A stretch of 64,000 nucleotides of DNA from Achromobacter mucicolens. Its GTDB lineage: Bacteria; Pseudomonadota; Gammaproteobacteria; Burkholderiales; Burkholderiaceae_B. Within the stretch, counting starts at the first letter, position 1. The number at the start of each line of letters is the position of its first letter. The DNA lies in contig NZ_CADIJP010000019.1 of NCBI RefSeq assembly GCF_902859725.1, positions 61,176-125,175 of the forward strand, in the 5' to 3' direction. The notes beneath the pieces were generated by a model. The model saw nothing but the letters and a program-made list of their open reading frames with translations, did not search any database and was not told the origin of the DNA. Position numbers and translations under genes: made by a program. Below, piece by piece: positions 27,148 through 37,230 of the stretch.

Positions 27148-27972
27148 TTACTGTCGGACGGTTCGCATGTCGGCGGGCGGCGCCGCCTCGAAGTTGCTGC
27201 GCCAGGGATTGATGTCCAGTCCGCCGCGGCGCGTGTAGCGCGCATACACCGTCAACTGTTCCGGGCCGCAGGCTTGCATGATGTCGCTGAAGATGCGCTC
27301 GACGCAGTGCTCGTGGAACTCGGCGTGCTGGCGGAACGACACCACATAGCGCAGCAGCGATTCGCGATCAATCGGCTTGCCGCGGTAACGGATCTGGACC
27401 GTGGCCCAATCGGGTTGGCCCGTCACGGGGCAGTTCGACTTCAAGAGGCGCGACGCCAGCGTTTCCTCGACCACGTCCCCCGGCCGCGTACGCAGCAGAT
27501 CGGGGGCGGGCTCATAGGTGTCGATCTCGATATCCAGCTTGTCGATGTAGATGCCGTCCATCTCGCCCATCTGCAGTTCGGAAAAGCGCTGCGGCAAGAA
27601 GAAGTCCAGGCCCACCGGCGCGCCAGCGGCGGCGCTCAGGTCGCGTTCCAGGCGGCCGCGCAGGGCCGCCGAATTGACCAGGCGGGTCTGGTTGAACGAG
27701 TTCAGGTACAGCTTGAACGACTTGGACTCGATGATGTTGGGGCTGTCGGCCGGCACCGAGAACGTCGCCATCGCCACCCGAGGCTTGCCCTTGGCGTCCA
27801 GCCACGACAGCTCATAGGCGTTCCACAGGTCCACCCCGGTAAAGGGCAGGTTGCCGTCATTCAGATTGAGCGCCGCGCGGTTGTGCGAGCGCGCAATGGG
27901 GAACAGCAGCGAGGGATCGTATTGCGAGGCGTAGGCCACGCTCTGCCCGAGGGGGCCGTGAGACAGGGTCAT
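27148..27972 (-). CDS. queF: NADPH-dependent 7-cyano-7-deazaguanine reductase (type II QueF)
   Basis: A 274-aa protein, the long (type II) QueF with two T-fold halves. The preQ0/NADPH motif [16 protein letters not shown] is at about residue 82, and the catalytic Cys lies in [30 protein letters not shown] holds the conserved His/Glu. It reduces preQ0 to preQ1 in queuosine tRNA modification. It is monocistronic and convergent with ccp. No preQ1 riboswitch-like structure was recognised upstream. Confidence 0.96.
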   Translation of the reverse strand: MTLSHGPLGQSVAYASQYDPSLLFPIARSHNRAALNLNDGNLPFTGVDLWNAYELSWLDAKGKPRVAMATFSVPADSPNIIESKSFKLYLNSFNQTRLVNSAALRGRLERDLSAAAGAPVGLDFFLPQRFSELQMGEMDGIYIDKLDIEIDTYEPAPDLLRTRPGDVVEETLASRLLKSNCPVTGQPDWATVQIRYRGKPIDRESLLRYVVSFRQHAEFHEHCVERIFSDIMQACGPEQLTVYARYTRRGGLDINPWRSNFEAAPPADMRTVRQ

Positions 27973-28289
27973 AGCAGGAATTCAAAAACGGGATGACGGC
28001 ATTGTAGGCGCTGGAAGAGGCGCGATATTCCACAACGTGAAATGTAACTCTCGGCATGTGAAAGCCCGTGTTGCGTAGCAGCGGGGCGGCATTTCACAAA
28101 CGACAATCGCATTTCATTATACAAAATAGCGTTCATAACTCATTGATTTAAATAACTAAGATTTTTCGTCTTGTATAAGACTCGCCCTCACATTGCTCCG
28201 CAGCACAGGCATAGACTTTCTCCAACGATTCACGCAATGCACGACGCGAATCCTTTGAAGTTCTCTCACTACTGACCAGGAGCATCACC
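27973..28289. promoter_or_regulatory. AT-rich control region between queF and aceA
   Basis: 317 bp without a gene and markedly AT-rich after 28080. It contains two direct GCATTTCA copies exactly 20 bp apart (28089-28096 and 28109-28116), an oppositely oriented TGAAATG near 28040, and the near-perfect palindrome GTCTTGTATAAGAC (28168-28181, GTCTT/AAGAC arms). These are plausible regulator sites for the divergent queF and aceA promoters; none was matched to a named regulator. Confidence 0.5.
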
Positions 28290-29609
<1,320 letters not shown>

Positions 29610-29693
29610 GCCGGCAGTGCCCGGCCTGTCCCGCGGGACGCCGGGCGCCGCATGCAGGTGTGTAGTCGCAGGTGCTGTTGTAGGGTGGATTCA

Positions 29694-29722
29694 AGGGTGC
29701 CTGCGGGCACCCTCTTTTTTTG
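29694..29722 (+). terminator. Rho-independent terminator after aceA
   Basis: AGGGTGCC, loop TGCG, GGCACCCT, followed by C and seven Ts (29715-29721). This is a textbook intrinsic terminator 85 bp after the aceA stop. Confidence 0.92.
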
Positions 29723-29814
29723 TTTCGCGATGGCGCCATTCCCGCAGTACGCTGGACGGTGCGAAGAACGAGGCGCCGGAACGGTCTTCACCTTTTCATC
29801 GTCAGGAGCCATCC

Positions 29815-30210
29815 ATGAACGCGTCCACGCAATCCATCATTCGTGAAACCGCGGAGGCATCCGCTCAGGGCCACATCCACTTCGGCCAAGTCATCAGTCA
29901 ACTGGCGGGCGCAGGGGTCGAATCCTATGTGGTCGACTACCGGGCCCGCCGCACCGCCTACTACCTGCCTGATGACCAGACGCTGGACATCCCGCTGGAT
30001 GTGCCCGACGTCGCCATTGCCAATGATTTTGATCGGGCCGCGCTGCAAGCCGCGATTCGCGGCGCGCAGCGGGGCGAGGTGAAGTACCCGGAATTCAAGC
30101 GCCTGAGTTGCGCGGCGGGATGCGTCGGCTACGCGGTGTGGATCGCGGGCCGGCACGTCACGTACTTCGGCCGCTTGGGTGATGCCCACGACGAGAAGTT
30201 TCCCGACTGA
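29815..30210 (+). CDS. DUF1398 (YbcV-like) protein
   Basis: A 131-aa soluble protein matching the DUF1398 family: GHIHFGQVISQLAGAGVESYVVDYRARRTAYYLPDD in the N-terminal half, and YPEFKRLSCAAGCVGYAVWIAGRHVTYFGR in the C-terminal half. No signal peptide or catalytic motif is seen. TCAGGAG lies 8-10 bases upstream of the ATG at 29815. The gene stands alone between the aceA terminator and the convergent alcohol dehydrogenase. Function unknown. Confidence 0.85.
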   Translation: MNASTQSIIRETAEASAQGHIHFGQVISQLAGAGVESYVVDYRARRTAYYLPDDQTLDIPLDVPDVAIANDFDRAALQAAIRGAQRGEVKYPEFKRLSCAAGCVGYAVWIAGRHVTYFGRLGDAHDEKFPD

Positions 30211-30236
30211 ACCCAGAAGGCCTTCGGGGAAGCAGG

Positions 30237-31301
30237 TTATGCGGCAGCGCGCGTTTCCTTCAGCGACGCCATGTCGATCACGAAGCGATACTTCACATCG
30301 TTCTTCACCAACCGCTCGTAAGCCTCATTCACGGCCTGGATCGGCACGATTTCCACGTCGCTGACGATGTTGTGCTCGGCGCAGAAATCCATCATCTCCT
30401 GCGTCTCCTGCATGCCGCCGATTGCCGAGCCGGCCAGCGACTTGCGGCCCATGATGAGGTTGGCTCCGGGGATGGGATCCAGCGGCGTCAGCGCGCCGAC
30501 CAGCGCCATGGTGCCGTCCAGCGCCAGCAGGGCCATGTAGGGATTGACGTCGTGGCTGACGGGAACCGTGTTCAGCAGGAAGTCGAACGTGCCGGCGTGC
30601 GCCGTCATGGCGTCGGCATCGCGCGAGACCAGCACCTCGTCCGCGCCCAGGCGCTTGGCATCGCGGGCCTTGTCGGCCGAAGTCGTGATCATCACCACAT
30701 GCGCGCCCATTGCATGCGCAAACTTCACGCCCATGTGGCCCAGCCCGCCCAGCCCGATGACGCCGACCTTCTTGCCCGGCCCCACCTTCCAGTGGCGCAG
30801 CGGGGAATAGGTGGTGATGCCGGCGCACAGCAGCGGCGCGACGGCCTTGAGGTCGAGCTTGTCGGACACCTTCACGACGAAGTGCTCGGTCACCACGATG
30901 CGATCGGAGTAGCCGCCGAACGTCAGCTGGTCGCTGCCGCGCTCCTTGTCGTTGTAGGTGAGCGTGGCGTTCTCTTCGCAATACTGTTCGAGGTTCAGAC
31001 GGCACGCCTTGCAATGGCGGCACGAGTCCACCATGCAACCCACGCCGGCGTAGTCGCCGACCTTGAATCGCGTCACGTTCTTGCCCACTTGCGCGACGCG
31101 GCCAATGATTTCGTGGCCGGGCACCATCGGGTACATGGAATTGCCCCAGTCGCCGCGCGCCTGATGCAGGTCGGAGTGGCAGATGCCGCTGTACAGGATG
31201 TCGATCAGCACGTCGTCGTCGCCCGGTTCACGGCGGGTGAAGCTGAAGGGAACCAGGGGAGTGTCGGCGCTGTGCGCGGCGTAGCCTTGGGCTTGGATCA
31301 T
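30237..31301 (-). CDS. Zinc-dependent NAD(P) alcohol dehydrogenase (YahK/CAD-like)
   Basis: A 354-aa medium-chain dehydrogenase. Catalytic Zn ligands lie in GICHSDLHQARGDW and GHEIIGRV. The structural Zn Cys set is CRHCKACRLNLEQYC, and the cofactor motif is GVIGLGGLGHMGVKFAHAMGA. It is closest in style to cinnamyl-alcohol-dehydrogenase-like aldehyde reductases such as YahK. It is divergent from a LysR gene with a palindrome between them, so the regulator probably controls it. Confidence 0.92.
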   Translation of the reverse strand: MIQAQGYAAHSADTPLVPFSFTRREPGDDDVLIDILYSGICHSDLHQARGDWGNSMYPMVPGHEIIGRVAQVGKNVTRFKVGDYAGVGCMVDSCRHCKACRLNLEQYCEENATLTYNDKERGSDQLTFGGYSDRIVVTEHFVVKVSDKLDLKAVAPLLCAGITTYSPLRHWKVGPGKKVGVIGLGGLGHMGVKFAHAMGAHVVMITTSADKARDAKRLGADEVLVSRDADAMTAHAGTFDFLLNTVPVSHDVNPYMALLALDGTMALVGALTPLDPIPGANLIMGRKSLAGSAIGGMQETQEMMDFCAEHNIVSDVEIVPIQAVNEAYERLVKNDVKYRFVIDMASLKETRAAA

Positions 31302-31382
31302 GACGGCCTCTTGGGATGTTTGTTGAGCAGGCGTTCACAATAAGCCCGGTGACAACGCACTTCAAGCTAGAATTTCGGCATG

Positions 31383-31397
31383 ATTTATTGAATAAAT
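31383..31397. promoter_or_regulatory. LysR-type operator between adh and lysR
   Basis: ATTTATTGAATAAAT is a perfect 7-bp inverted repeat around one base and contains the T-N11-A arrangement typical of LysR sites (T at 31384, A at 31396). It lies in the 106-bp divergent gap, 11 bp before the LysR start, a usual autoregulatory position. Confidence 0.7.
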
Positions 31398-31407
31398 TTG
31401 CATAATC

Positions 31408-32292
31408 ATGCCGCTCGACAACCTGTCCCATCTTGCCGCGTTCTCCGCGGTTGCCCGTCTGGGCAGCTTCCGCAAGGCGGGCGAAGAGCTCAGCCTGTCC
31501 ACGTCCGCGGTCAGCTACGCCATCCGCAACCTGGAAGAGCGGCTTGGGGTGAACCTGTTCAACCGCACCACGCGCAGCGTGGCCCTGACCGAAGCCGGCC
31601 ACCGCCTGGCCGAGCGCCTGCAGCCGGTGCTGCATGGTTTGGGCGACGCGCTGGACGAAATGAACCACTTTCGCGGCTCCGCCGCCGGCACGCTGCGCAT
31701 CAACACGTCGCGCGCGGCCTCGTACCTGTTGCTGATGCCCATGGCGGCTCGCTTTCTGGGGGCGTATCCGGACATCCGCCTGGAGATCGGTGAAGACGAC
31801 AGTTTCGTGGACATCGTGAAATCCGGCTTCGACGCGGGCGTGCGTCTGCTTGAAGCGGTGCCCGAGGACATGGTCGCGGTTCCCATCGGCCCGCCGCTGC
31901 GCGCGGTGGTGGTGGCGTCGCCCGCCTACCTGCAGGGGCGCGAGGCGCCCCGCACGCCAGCCGACCTGCTGCGGCACGACTGCGTGCGCTACCGGTTTCC
32001 CAGCGGCCGCTATTTCAAATGGGAGTTCGAGAAGGACGGCGAAAAGATGGATATCGACGTGCCGGGCCGCATTGCACTGAGCGACGTGCATGCCGAGGTG
32101 CGCGCGGCCTGCGATGGCATCGGTATCGGCTACGTTCCCCAAAGCTACGTGGCGGACCTGCTCGCATCGGGCAGGCTGGTGCGGTTGCTGGAGGATTGGT
32201 GTCCCGTGGTTCCGGGTTTCATGCTGTATTACCCCCGTCAGCGCCGCGTCTCATCGGCGCTGCGGGCGTTCATCGACATGGCCCGGCAGTGA
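31408..32292 (+). CDS. LysR-family transcriptional regulator
   Basis: A 294-aa protein. Its N-terminal helix-turn-helix (FSAVARLGSFRKAGEELSLSTSAVSYAIRNLEERLGVNLFNRTTRSVALTEAG; residues about 9-60) and C-terminal periplasmic-binding-like effector domain are complete. The effector region FVDIVKSGFDAGVRL fits the CrgA/PecT-like branch. It is divergent from the zinc alcohol dehydrogenase and probably regulates it. The effector is unknown. Confidence 0.92.
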   Translation: MPLDNLSHLAAFSAVARLGSFRKAGEELSLSTSAVSYAIRNLEERLGVNLFNRTTRSVALTEAGHRLAERLQPVLHGLGDALDEMNHFRGSAAGTLRINTSRAASYLLLMPMAARFLGAYPDIRLEIGEDDSFVDIVKSGFDAGVRLLEAVPEDMVAVPIGPPLRAVVVASPAYLQGREAPRTPADLLRHDCVRYRFPSGRYFKWEFEKDGEKMDIDVPGRIALSDVHAEVRAACDGIGIGYVPQSYVADLLASGRLVRLLEDWCPVVPGFMLYYPRQRRVSSALRAFIDMARQ

Positions 32293-32320
32293 TGCCGGGC
32301 GCGGCGGGCTGGCGTCTGGG

Positions 32321-33757
32321 CTAGTCCGCTTCGGTTTCGGCGTCATACAGCGCCGCCAGGCATTCGGCCAACGGGGCGACGCCCTGGGCCAATGCCTCGA
32401 CGGCCGCGGCGTCCACACGCGGCAGCGGCGGGATCTCCGCGAGCACGCGCACGCCGCCAAAGCGCTCGATGGCTTCCTTGTTGCCCGCGGACGGCGGGCC
32501 GCTCATGACCACGCCCAGCACCGGGATGCCGCGCCGCTGCAACGCCTTCAGGCTCAGCAAGGTGTGGTTGATGGTGCCCAGTCCGCTGCGCGCCGCCAGC
32601 ACCACCGGCATGTCCAGGCGTGCGATCAGGTCGATCATCATGTGCGTGTCGTCGATCGGCACATACAGGCCGCCCGCGCCTTCCACAATCAGCGGCGCCC
32701 GCGTCGCGGGCGGCACGATGGTGGTGGCGTCGACGACCGTGTCCTCCAGCGTCGCGGCCGCCCACGGCGACAGCGGCGCTTGCAGCACGTAGGCAGGCAG
32801 GTGCAGGCGCTCGGGCGGCAACTGCGCCAGGTGGGCGACGGTGTCGGTGTCGCCGGGCTCTTCGGCCACGCCCGTCTGCACCGGTTTCCAGTAATCGGCA
32901 CTCCAGGCACGGGCCAGGATGGCCGACACCAGGGTTTTGCCGATGCCGGTATCGGTGCCCGTCACAAAAACGCCATTGGGCCGCTGCATGTTCTTTCTCC
33001 ACATACCGAACGCCAGGTGATACGTCACCGTGGCGCCATGTTCGTCAAACGCGCCCAAGACCCGGCGCAGTTGCGCCGCGCCCAGCGGCGGGCGGCCGGG
33101 CGCGGGGGTGGTCGCGCCGATGCCCTTCAGGCCGCGCAGGAAATGCAGGCCGTCAGGATGATCTTGTATCAGGCGTTCGCCGCGCACGCCACCGGCCATA
33201 TCGGTCATGGCCGGACGGATGGCGTGGGGGGGCGGATAGTTGGGCGTCGCGGGCGCCAGGCCGGCGGCGGCGTGCGCCGCCCGCCATTCGGCAAAGGTGC
33301 CCGAGGCCAGCGTGACGACGGCCAGATGGCCGCCGGGGGCCAACAGGCCGGCCAGCCGCGCCAGACCCGTGTTCAGGTCCGAGAACCACTGCACGGCCAG
33401 GCTGGAACAGATCAGGTCGAAGCCGCCTGTCAGCCCAGCGGGGTGCTCGCCGTCCAGCAGCTGGTAACGCGCCGTGCCGGGCAGGGCGGGGCCACGCCGC
33501 GCGGCGGCCAGCATGCCGGGTGAAATGTCGGTCACCGTCCAGTCGGCTGGCCCCAGCCGTCGCGCCAGCGCCTGGGTCAGCAGGCCGGTGCCGCAGCCGA
33601 TCTCCAGGATGCGGGGGCAAGGCGGCAGGGGCAAGAGGGCGATGTCGCTCGCCAGCCGTTCGGCCGCGATGCGCTGGATGGCCGCGTGGTCTTCGTAGCG
33701 GGCGGCGGCGGCGCCAAAGCGGTCGCCGACGCGGGCATTGCGGGCAGCCTGCGTCAT
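32321..33757 (-). CDS. bioC-bioD: Bifunctional BioC-BioD fusion: malonyl-ACP methyltransferase and dethiobiotin synthetase
   Basis: One uninterrupted 478-aa reading frame joins two complete enzymes. Residues 1-256 are BioC: ILEIGCGTGLLTQAL (SAM motif I), TVTDISPGML, DLICSSLAVQWFSD. Residues 257-478 are BioD: GVFVTGTDTGIGKT (P-loop), KPVQTGV, VEGAGGLYVPIDD. Near the junction (GMWRKNMQRPNGVF) the reading frame carries no stop. The internal ATG at 32989 is preceded by GGAG with a 7-base spacer, so separate BioD synthesis remains possible. BioC methylates malonyl-ACP to start pimeloyl synthesis; BioD makes dethiobiotin. The ATG at 33757 overlaps the esterase stop (ATGA). An extended start at 33805 is not supported. 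Confidence 0.92.
   Translation of the reverse strand: MTQAARNARVGDRFGAAAARYEDHAAIQRIAAERLASDIALLPLPPCPRILEIGCGTGLLTQALARRLGPADWTVTDISPGMLAAARRGPALPGTARYQLLDGEHPAGLTGGFDLICSSLAVQWFSDLNTGLARLAGLLAPGGHLAVVTLASGTFAEWRAAHAAAGLAPATPNYPPPHAIRPAMTDMAGGVRGERLIQDHPDGLHFLRGLKGIGATTPAPGRPPLGAAQLRRVLGAFDEHGATVTYHLAFGMWRKNMQRPNGVFVTGTDTGIGKTLVSAILARAWSADYWKPVQTGVAEEPGDTDTVAHLAQLPPERLHLPAYVLQAPLSPWAAATLEDTVVDATTIVPPATRAPLIVEGAGGLYVPIDDTHMMIDLIARLDMPVVLAARSGLGTINHTLLSLKALQRRGIPVLGVVMSGPPSAGNKEAIERFGGVRVLAEIPPLPRVDAAAVEALAQGVAPLAECLAALYDAETEAD
32989..33000 (-). promoter_or_regulatory. Internal ribosome binding site at the BioC-BioD junction
   Basis: On the minus strand GGAG (33000-32997), seven bases, then ATG (32989-32987) sits exactly where an independent bioD would begin. 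This suggests either a recent fusion by loss of the bioC stop, or two products from one frame. Confidence 0.6.
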
Positions 33758-34431
33758 GCGGGCGACGCCACGCGGGCAGCAAAAGCGCGGATGTGGGCCG
33801 CGCACCAGTCAGTGTCCGAGACGGGCAAGAGATGGCCGCCGTGTTCGCGCCAATGCAGGTCGCCATCTGGCCGCCCGGCAAAGGCGGCGCGCATCATCCC
33901 GGCCGGCACGATGGCGTCCGCGCTGCCGGCCAGTGCCAGCAGCGGCACAGGCAGGGCGGCCAGCGCGGCGCGCTGGTCGTCGTCGCGCAGGGATTCAAGA
34001 CCCTGATGCAGCGCAGCCATCCGGGGTGCGCCAAAGCGGGAATCTTCGCCACAGCGCTGGCGGAAATCGCGCAGCACGTCGTCCGCCGACTCGGTCAGAC
34101 GCTTGCGCATCCGGTCCAGCATGCGGACGGGCACACCCGCGGGGTAATCCGCTGCGGCGCAGAAGCGGGGAAAGCCATTGATCGACACCAGCCCCACGCA
34201 TTGGTCCGGCAGGCGGCCCAAGAGGCGCAGGACGCCCAGCGAGTGGCCGACCGCGATCACCGGGCCTGTAAGGGCCGGCTCACGGGCGGGGCCGAAGTAA
34301 CCCGCGTCGGAGACGGCGTGGGGCCATGCAGGCAACGCGGCGCGCAGCGGGTCCCAGAACGCCGCGTCGAACGCCCAGCCATGGACGAACAGCATCGTCG
34401 GGCGGATGGCGGAATCCGGAAACGTCGTCAT
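33754..34431 (-). CDS. Alpha/beta hydrolase, probable BioH-like pimeloyl-ACP methyl esterase
   Basis: A 225-aa alpha/beta hydrolase: MLFVHGWAFDAAFWDPLR (HG oxyanion motif), nucleophile elbow GHSLG with Ser at about residue 68, Asp in LALAGSADAIVP and His in EHGGHLLP. Coupled by ATGA overlaps to bioF upstream and bioC-bioD downstream, it sits where BioH, BioG or similar esterases act, removing the methyl group from pimeloyl-ACP methyl ester. Sequence alone does not say which subfamily. A possible start at 34482 adds 17 unlikely residues. Confidence 0.85.
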   Translation of the reverse strand: MTTFPDSAIRPTMLFVHGWAFDAAFWDPLRAALPAWPHAVSDAGYFGPAREPALTGPVIAVGHSLGVLRLLGRLPDQCVGLVSINGFPRFCAAADYPAGVPVRMLDRMRKRLTESADDVLRDFRQRCGEDSRFGAPRMAALHQGLESLRDDDQRAALAALPVPLLALAGSADAIVPAGMMRAAFAGRPDGDLHWREHGGHLLPVSDTDWCAAHIRAFAARVASPA

Positions 34432-35618
34432 GCCAGCACCGCCGCGAAACCCTCGATCAGCTGGGTCACGTCGTCGTCGCAATGCGCCGCGCTGAGCGCG
34501 ATGCGCAGTCGGCTCGTGCCTGCGGGTACTGTGGGTGGACGGATCGCCACGGCCAACAGGCCGCGGCGCTCCAGGTCTGCGGCCATGGCCAGCGCGCGGG
34601 CTTCATCGCCCACGATGGCGGGCACGATCTGGGTCGAGGACGCGCCGGTGTCCAGCTCCATGCCGCGCAACGCGTCGCGCAGCCGCTCGCCGCTGGCCGC
34701 CAGCCGCGCGCGTTCGGCATCCAGCGCGGGCGCAAGATCCAGCGCCGCGTCCATGGCGCCCAGCACGGCGGGCGGCAGCGCGGTGGTGTAGATGAAGCCC
34801 GAGCACGCGTTCACAAGAAAATCGCACAGCGCGCGCGAGCCCGCCACGTACGCGCCAAATCCGCCCAGCGCCTTGCTGAAGGTGCCCATTGCCAAGTCGA
34901 TCCGCCCCGGCGCCAGTCCGGCCAGCCCCATGCCGCCAGGCCCCAGCACGCCGGTGGCATGCGCTTCGTCCAGATACACAAAGGCATTGAAACGGTCGGC
35001 CAGGTCCGCCAGCCGGACGACGTCGGTGCGGTCGCCGTCCATGCTGAACACGCTTTCGGTGATGATGAACCGCGAAACCGGCAGCCCGCTGCCGGTCTCT
35101 TGCGCGCGGCGCGCCAGCAAACTTTCCAGATGATCGAGGTCGTTGTGGCGAAAGCGTATCTGCCGCACGCCGGCGGCCTGGCAGCCATGATGCAGGCTGG
35201 CGTGATTGAGCTTGTCGGCGTAGACCTCCACCTCGCCGTGGGCGGCGGCTGCGCGCATCAGGGCGGGCAGTACCGCGGCGTTCGCCTGCCAGCCGGACGC
35301 CAGCACCAGGGCGGCCTGGGTGCCCTTCAGCCGGGCCAGCTTGGCCTCGACCTGTTCGTGCAGGTCCAGGTTGCCACAGACCAGCCGCGAGGCCTGAGCG
35401 CCGGCCCCGTGGCGTGCCGTCCATTCACGGGCGCGGTCGACCAGCAGCGGATGCCGCGCCAGCCCCAGGTAGTCATTGCTCGAAAAGTTCAGGACGGGCA
35501 CGCCATTCATCACGATGCGCCCGGGCGGGGCGGACGACGCCGTGCGCAGCCTGCGGCGCTTGCGGCGGGTGTCGGCGAGCGCCAGCTCGGCGGAAAAAAG
35601 CGAATCCAGCTTAGACAT
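34428..35618 (-). CDS. bioF: 8-amino-7-oxononanoate synthase
   Basis: A 396-aa PLP enzyme: FSSNDYLGLARHP, GNLDLHEQVEAKLARL, YADKLNHASLHHG, VYLDEAHATGVLG and the PLP-Lys motif GTFSKALGGFGAY. It condenses pimeloyl-ACP with alanine. AGGA about eight bases upstream supports the ATG at 35618 over one at 35642. It heads a leftward operon bioF, esterase, bioC-bioD, divergent from bioA. Confidence 0.96.
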   Translation of the reverse strand: MSKLDSLFSAELALADTRRKRRRLRTASSAPPGRIVMNGVPVLNFSSNDYLGLARHPLLVDRAREWTARHGAGAQASRLVCGNLDLHEQVEAKLARLKGTQAALVLASGWQANAAVLPALMRAAAAHGEVEVYADKLNHASLHHGCQAAGVRQIRFRHNDLDHLESLLARRAQETGSGLPVSRFIITESVFSMDGDRTDVVRLADLADRFNAFVYLDEAHATGVLGPGGMGLAGLAPGRIDLAMGTFSKALGGFGAYVAGSRALCDFLVNACSGFIYTTALPPAVLGAMDAALDLAPALDAERARLAASGERLRDALRGMELDTGASSTQIVPAIVGDEARALAMAADLERRGLLAVAIRPPTVPAGTSRLRIALSAAHCDDDVTQLIEGFAAVLA

Positions 35619-35800
35619 CGATAAATCCTGCAGCGGCCCCAAGGCCCGCGCGCCGCGGCGGCAGGCAGGCTGACGGACAGGGAACGCCCGCGCCAGGCCG
35701 TAGAATGCGGGCCATTGTAGTGGAGGCGCGACGGCCCCCGGGGCGCCTGCGCAGGCTGCGGCGAACCCGGCCGGCGGTGCCCGATTTCAAGAGGTGAACG

Positions 35801-37069
35801 ATGCACGTGCCCGACTGGATGGCCCAAGGCCAACCCCATATCTGGCTTCCCTATGCCCAGATGAAGACGGCAACGCCGCCGCTGCCCGTGGTGCGCAGTC
35901 ACGGCAGCCGGCTGGAGCTGGCCGACGGCCGCACGCTGGTGGACGGTGTGGCGTCCTGGTGGACGGCTTGCCACGGTTACAACCACCCGCACATCGCCCA
36001 GGCCGTGCGCGCGCAACTGGACGCGATGCCGCACGTCATGTTCGGCGGATTGACGCACGAACCTGCCTTGAGGCTGGCGCGCCGCCTGGCCGGACTGCTG
36101 GGGCCGGGCCTGGACCGCGTCTTCTATACGGATTCCGGCTCGGTGGCGGTAGAGGTCGCCATGAAGATGGCGCTGCAGTTCTGGCTGAACCAGGGCGAGC
36201 ACGGCCGGACCCGCTTCCTCGCATTCCGGGGCGGCTATCACGGCGATACCTTCGGCACCATGGCGGTGTGCGATCCGGACGAGGGCATGCACAGTCTCTT
36301 TAACGGCATGCTGGCCGGGCACGACATCGTCAGCCTGCCGCGAGACGACACGGGGCACGCCGAGCTGGACGCCTGGCTCCAGGCGCGCGCACCGCAACTG
36401 GCCGGCATCCTGGTCGAGCCGCTGGTCCAGGGCGCGGGCGGCATGCTGCTGCACGATCCCGAGGTCCTGCGCCGCTTGCGCCGCCTGGCGGACAAGCACG
36501 GGTTGCTGTTGATCTTCGACGAGATCTTCACGGGTTTCGGGCGCACCGGCACCCTGTTCGCCTTCGAGCAGGCCGGCATCCGCCCCGACATCATCACGCT
36601 GTCCAAGGCGCTGACCGGCGGAACGCTGCCGCTTGCCGCCACGGTGGCCAGCGACCGGGTCTTCCAGGCCTTCTGGTCCGACAACCCCACCCATGCGCTG
36701 ATGCATGGCCCCACCTTCATGGGCAATGCGCTGGCTTGCGCGGCGGCCAATGCCTCGCTCGACCTGTTCGAGACGGAACCCCGGCTGGCGCAGGCGCAGG
36801 CCATCTCTGCGGCGTTGTCCGCCGGCTTGGAGCCTTGCCGTGAATTGCCCTGGGTGCGCGACGTGCGCGTACTCGGGGCGATCGGGGTGGTCGAACTGGG
36901 CGGCATCGCCGACCGCGAGGCCCTCAAGCGCCGCCTGGTCGAGGCGGGCGTCTGGGTGCGTCCCTTCGGCAACGTGGTCTACCTGACGCCTGCGCTGACC
37001 ATCGACGCCGAGGATCTGGCCCGACTGACCACCGCCGTGACGGCGGTGCTGCGGGCCGGCCGCCCGTAA
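35801..37069 (+). CDS. bioA: Adenosylmethionine-8-amino-7-oxononanoate aminotransferase
   Basis: A 422-aa class-III aminotransferase: HIWLPYAQM, VDGVASWWTACHGYNHP, YTDSGSVAVEVAMKMALQFW, FRGGYHGDTFGTMAVCDP, LIFDEIFTGFGRTG and the PLP Lys269 in TLSKALTGG. The Trp-Trp and Tyr residues typical of BioA are present. It converts 8-amino-7-oxononanoate to 7,8-diaminononanoate using SAM as amino donor. AGAGGTG precedes the ATG. It is divergent from bioF across 182 bp, in which no clear BirA operator (TTGTAAACC/GGTTTACAA) was found. bioB is outside the window. Confidence 0.96.
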   Translation: MHVPDWMAQGQPHIWLPYAQMKTATPPLPVVRSHGSRLELADGRTLVDGVASWWTACHGYNHPHIAQAVRAQLDAMPHVMFGGLTHEPALRLARRLAGLLGPGLDRVFYTDSGSVAVEVAMKMALQFWLNQGEHGRTRFLAFRGGYHGDTFGTMAVCDPDEGMHSLFNGMLAGHDIVSLPRDDTGHAELDAWLQARAPQLAGILVEPLVQGAGGMLLHDPEVLRRLRRLADKHGLLLIFDEIFTGFGRTGTLFAFEQAGIRPDIITLSKALTGGTLPLAATVASDRVFQAFWSDNPTHALMHGPTFMGNALACAAANASLDLFETEPRLAQAQAISAALSAGLEPCRELPWVRDVRVLGAIGVVELGGIADREALKRRLVEAGVWVRPFGNVVYLTPALTIDAEDLARLTTAVTAVLRAGRP

Positions 37070-37092
37070 GGCCGCCGCTATGCCGCCACCAA

Positions 37093-37111
37093 GGCCGCCA
37101 CAACGGCGGCC
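37093..37111 (+). terminator. Hairpin after bioA
   Basis: GGCCGCC (37093-37099), loop ACAAC, GGCGGCC (37105-37111): a 7-bp GC stem 24 bp after bioA. No T-tract follows, so this is only a candidate terminator. Confidence 0.35.
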
Positions 37112-37181
37112 ACGAATGGCGCTTCGCCGCCCCTAACGCCGTTCGGCCGCCCCGGTGCGACGGCAAATCGCCACGACCGTC

Positions 37182-37195
37182 TTGATTCAAATCAA
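37182..37195 (+). promoter_or_regulatory. FNR/ANR box upstream of the CcoI-like gene
   Basis: TTGATTCAAATCAA is a perfect match to the FNR consensus TTGAT-N4-ATCAA. Its centre (37188.5) lies 42 bp before the start codon at 37231. With class II spacing (-41.5) transcription would begin almost at the start codon; TACCAT at 37218-37223 is a possible -10. This implies low-oxygen activation. Confidence 0.85.
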
Positions 37196-37230
37196 GGCGG
37201 CCGGGGGCGGGCCTGATTACCATCGCCATC

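Noticed and set aside
35619-35800. Expected BirA operator between bioF and bioA
   Set aside because: No TTGTAAACC/GGTTTACAA-like dyad could be found in the 182-bp gap.
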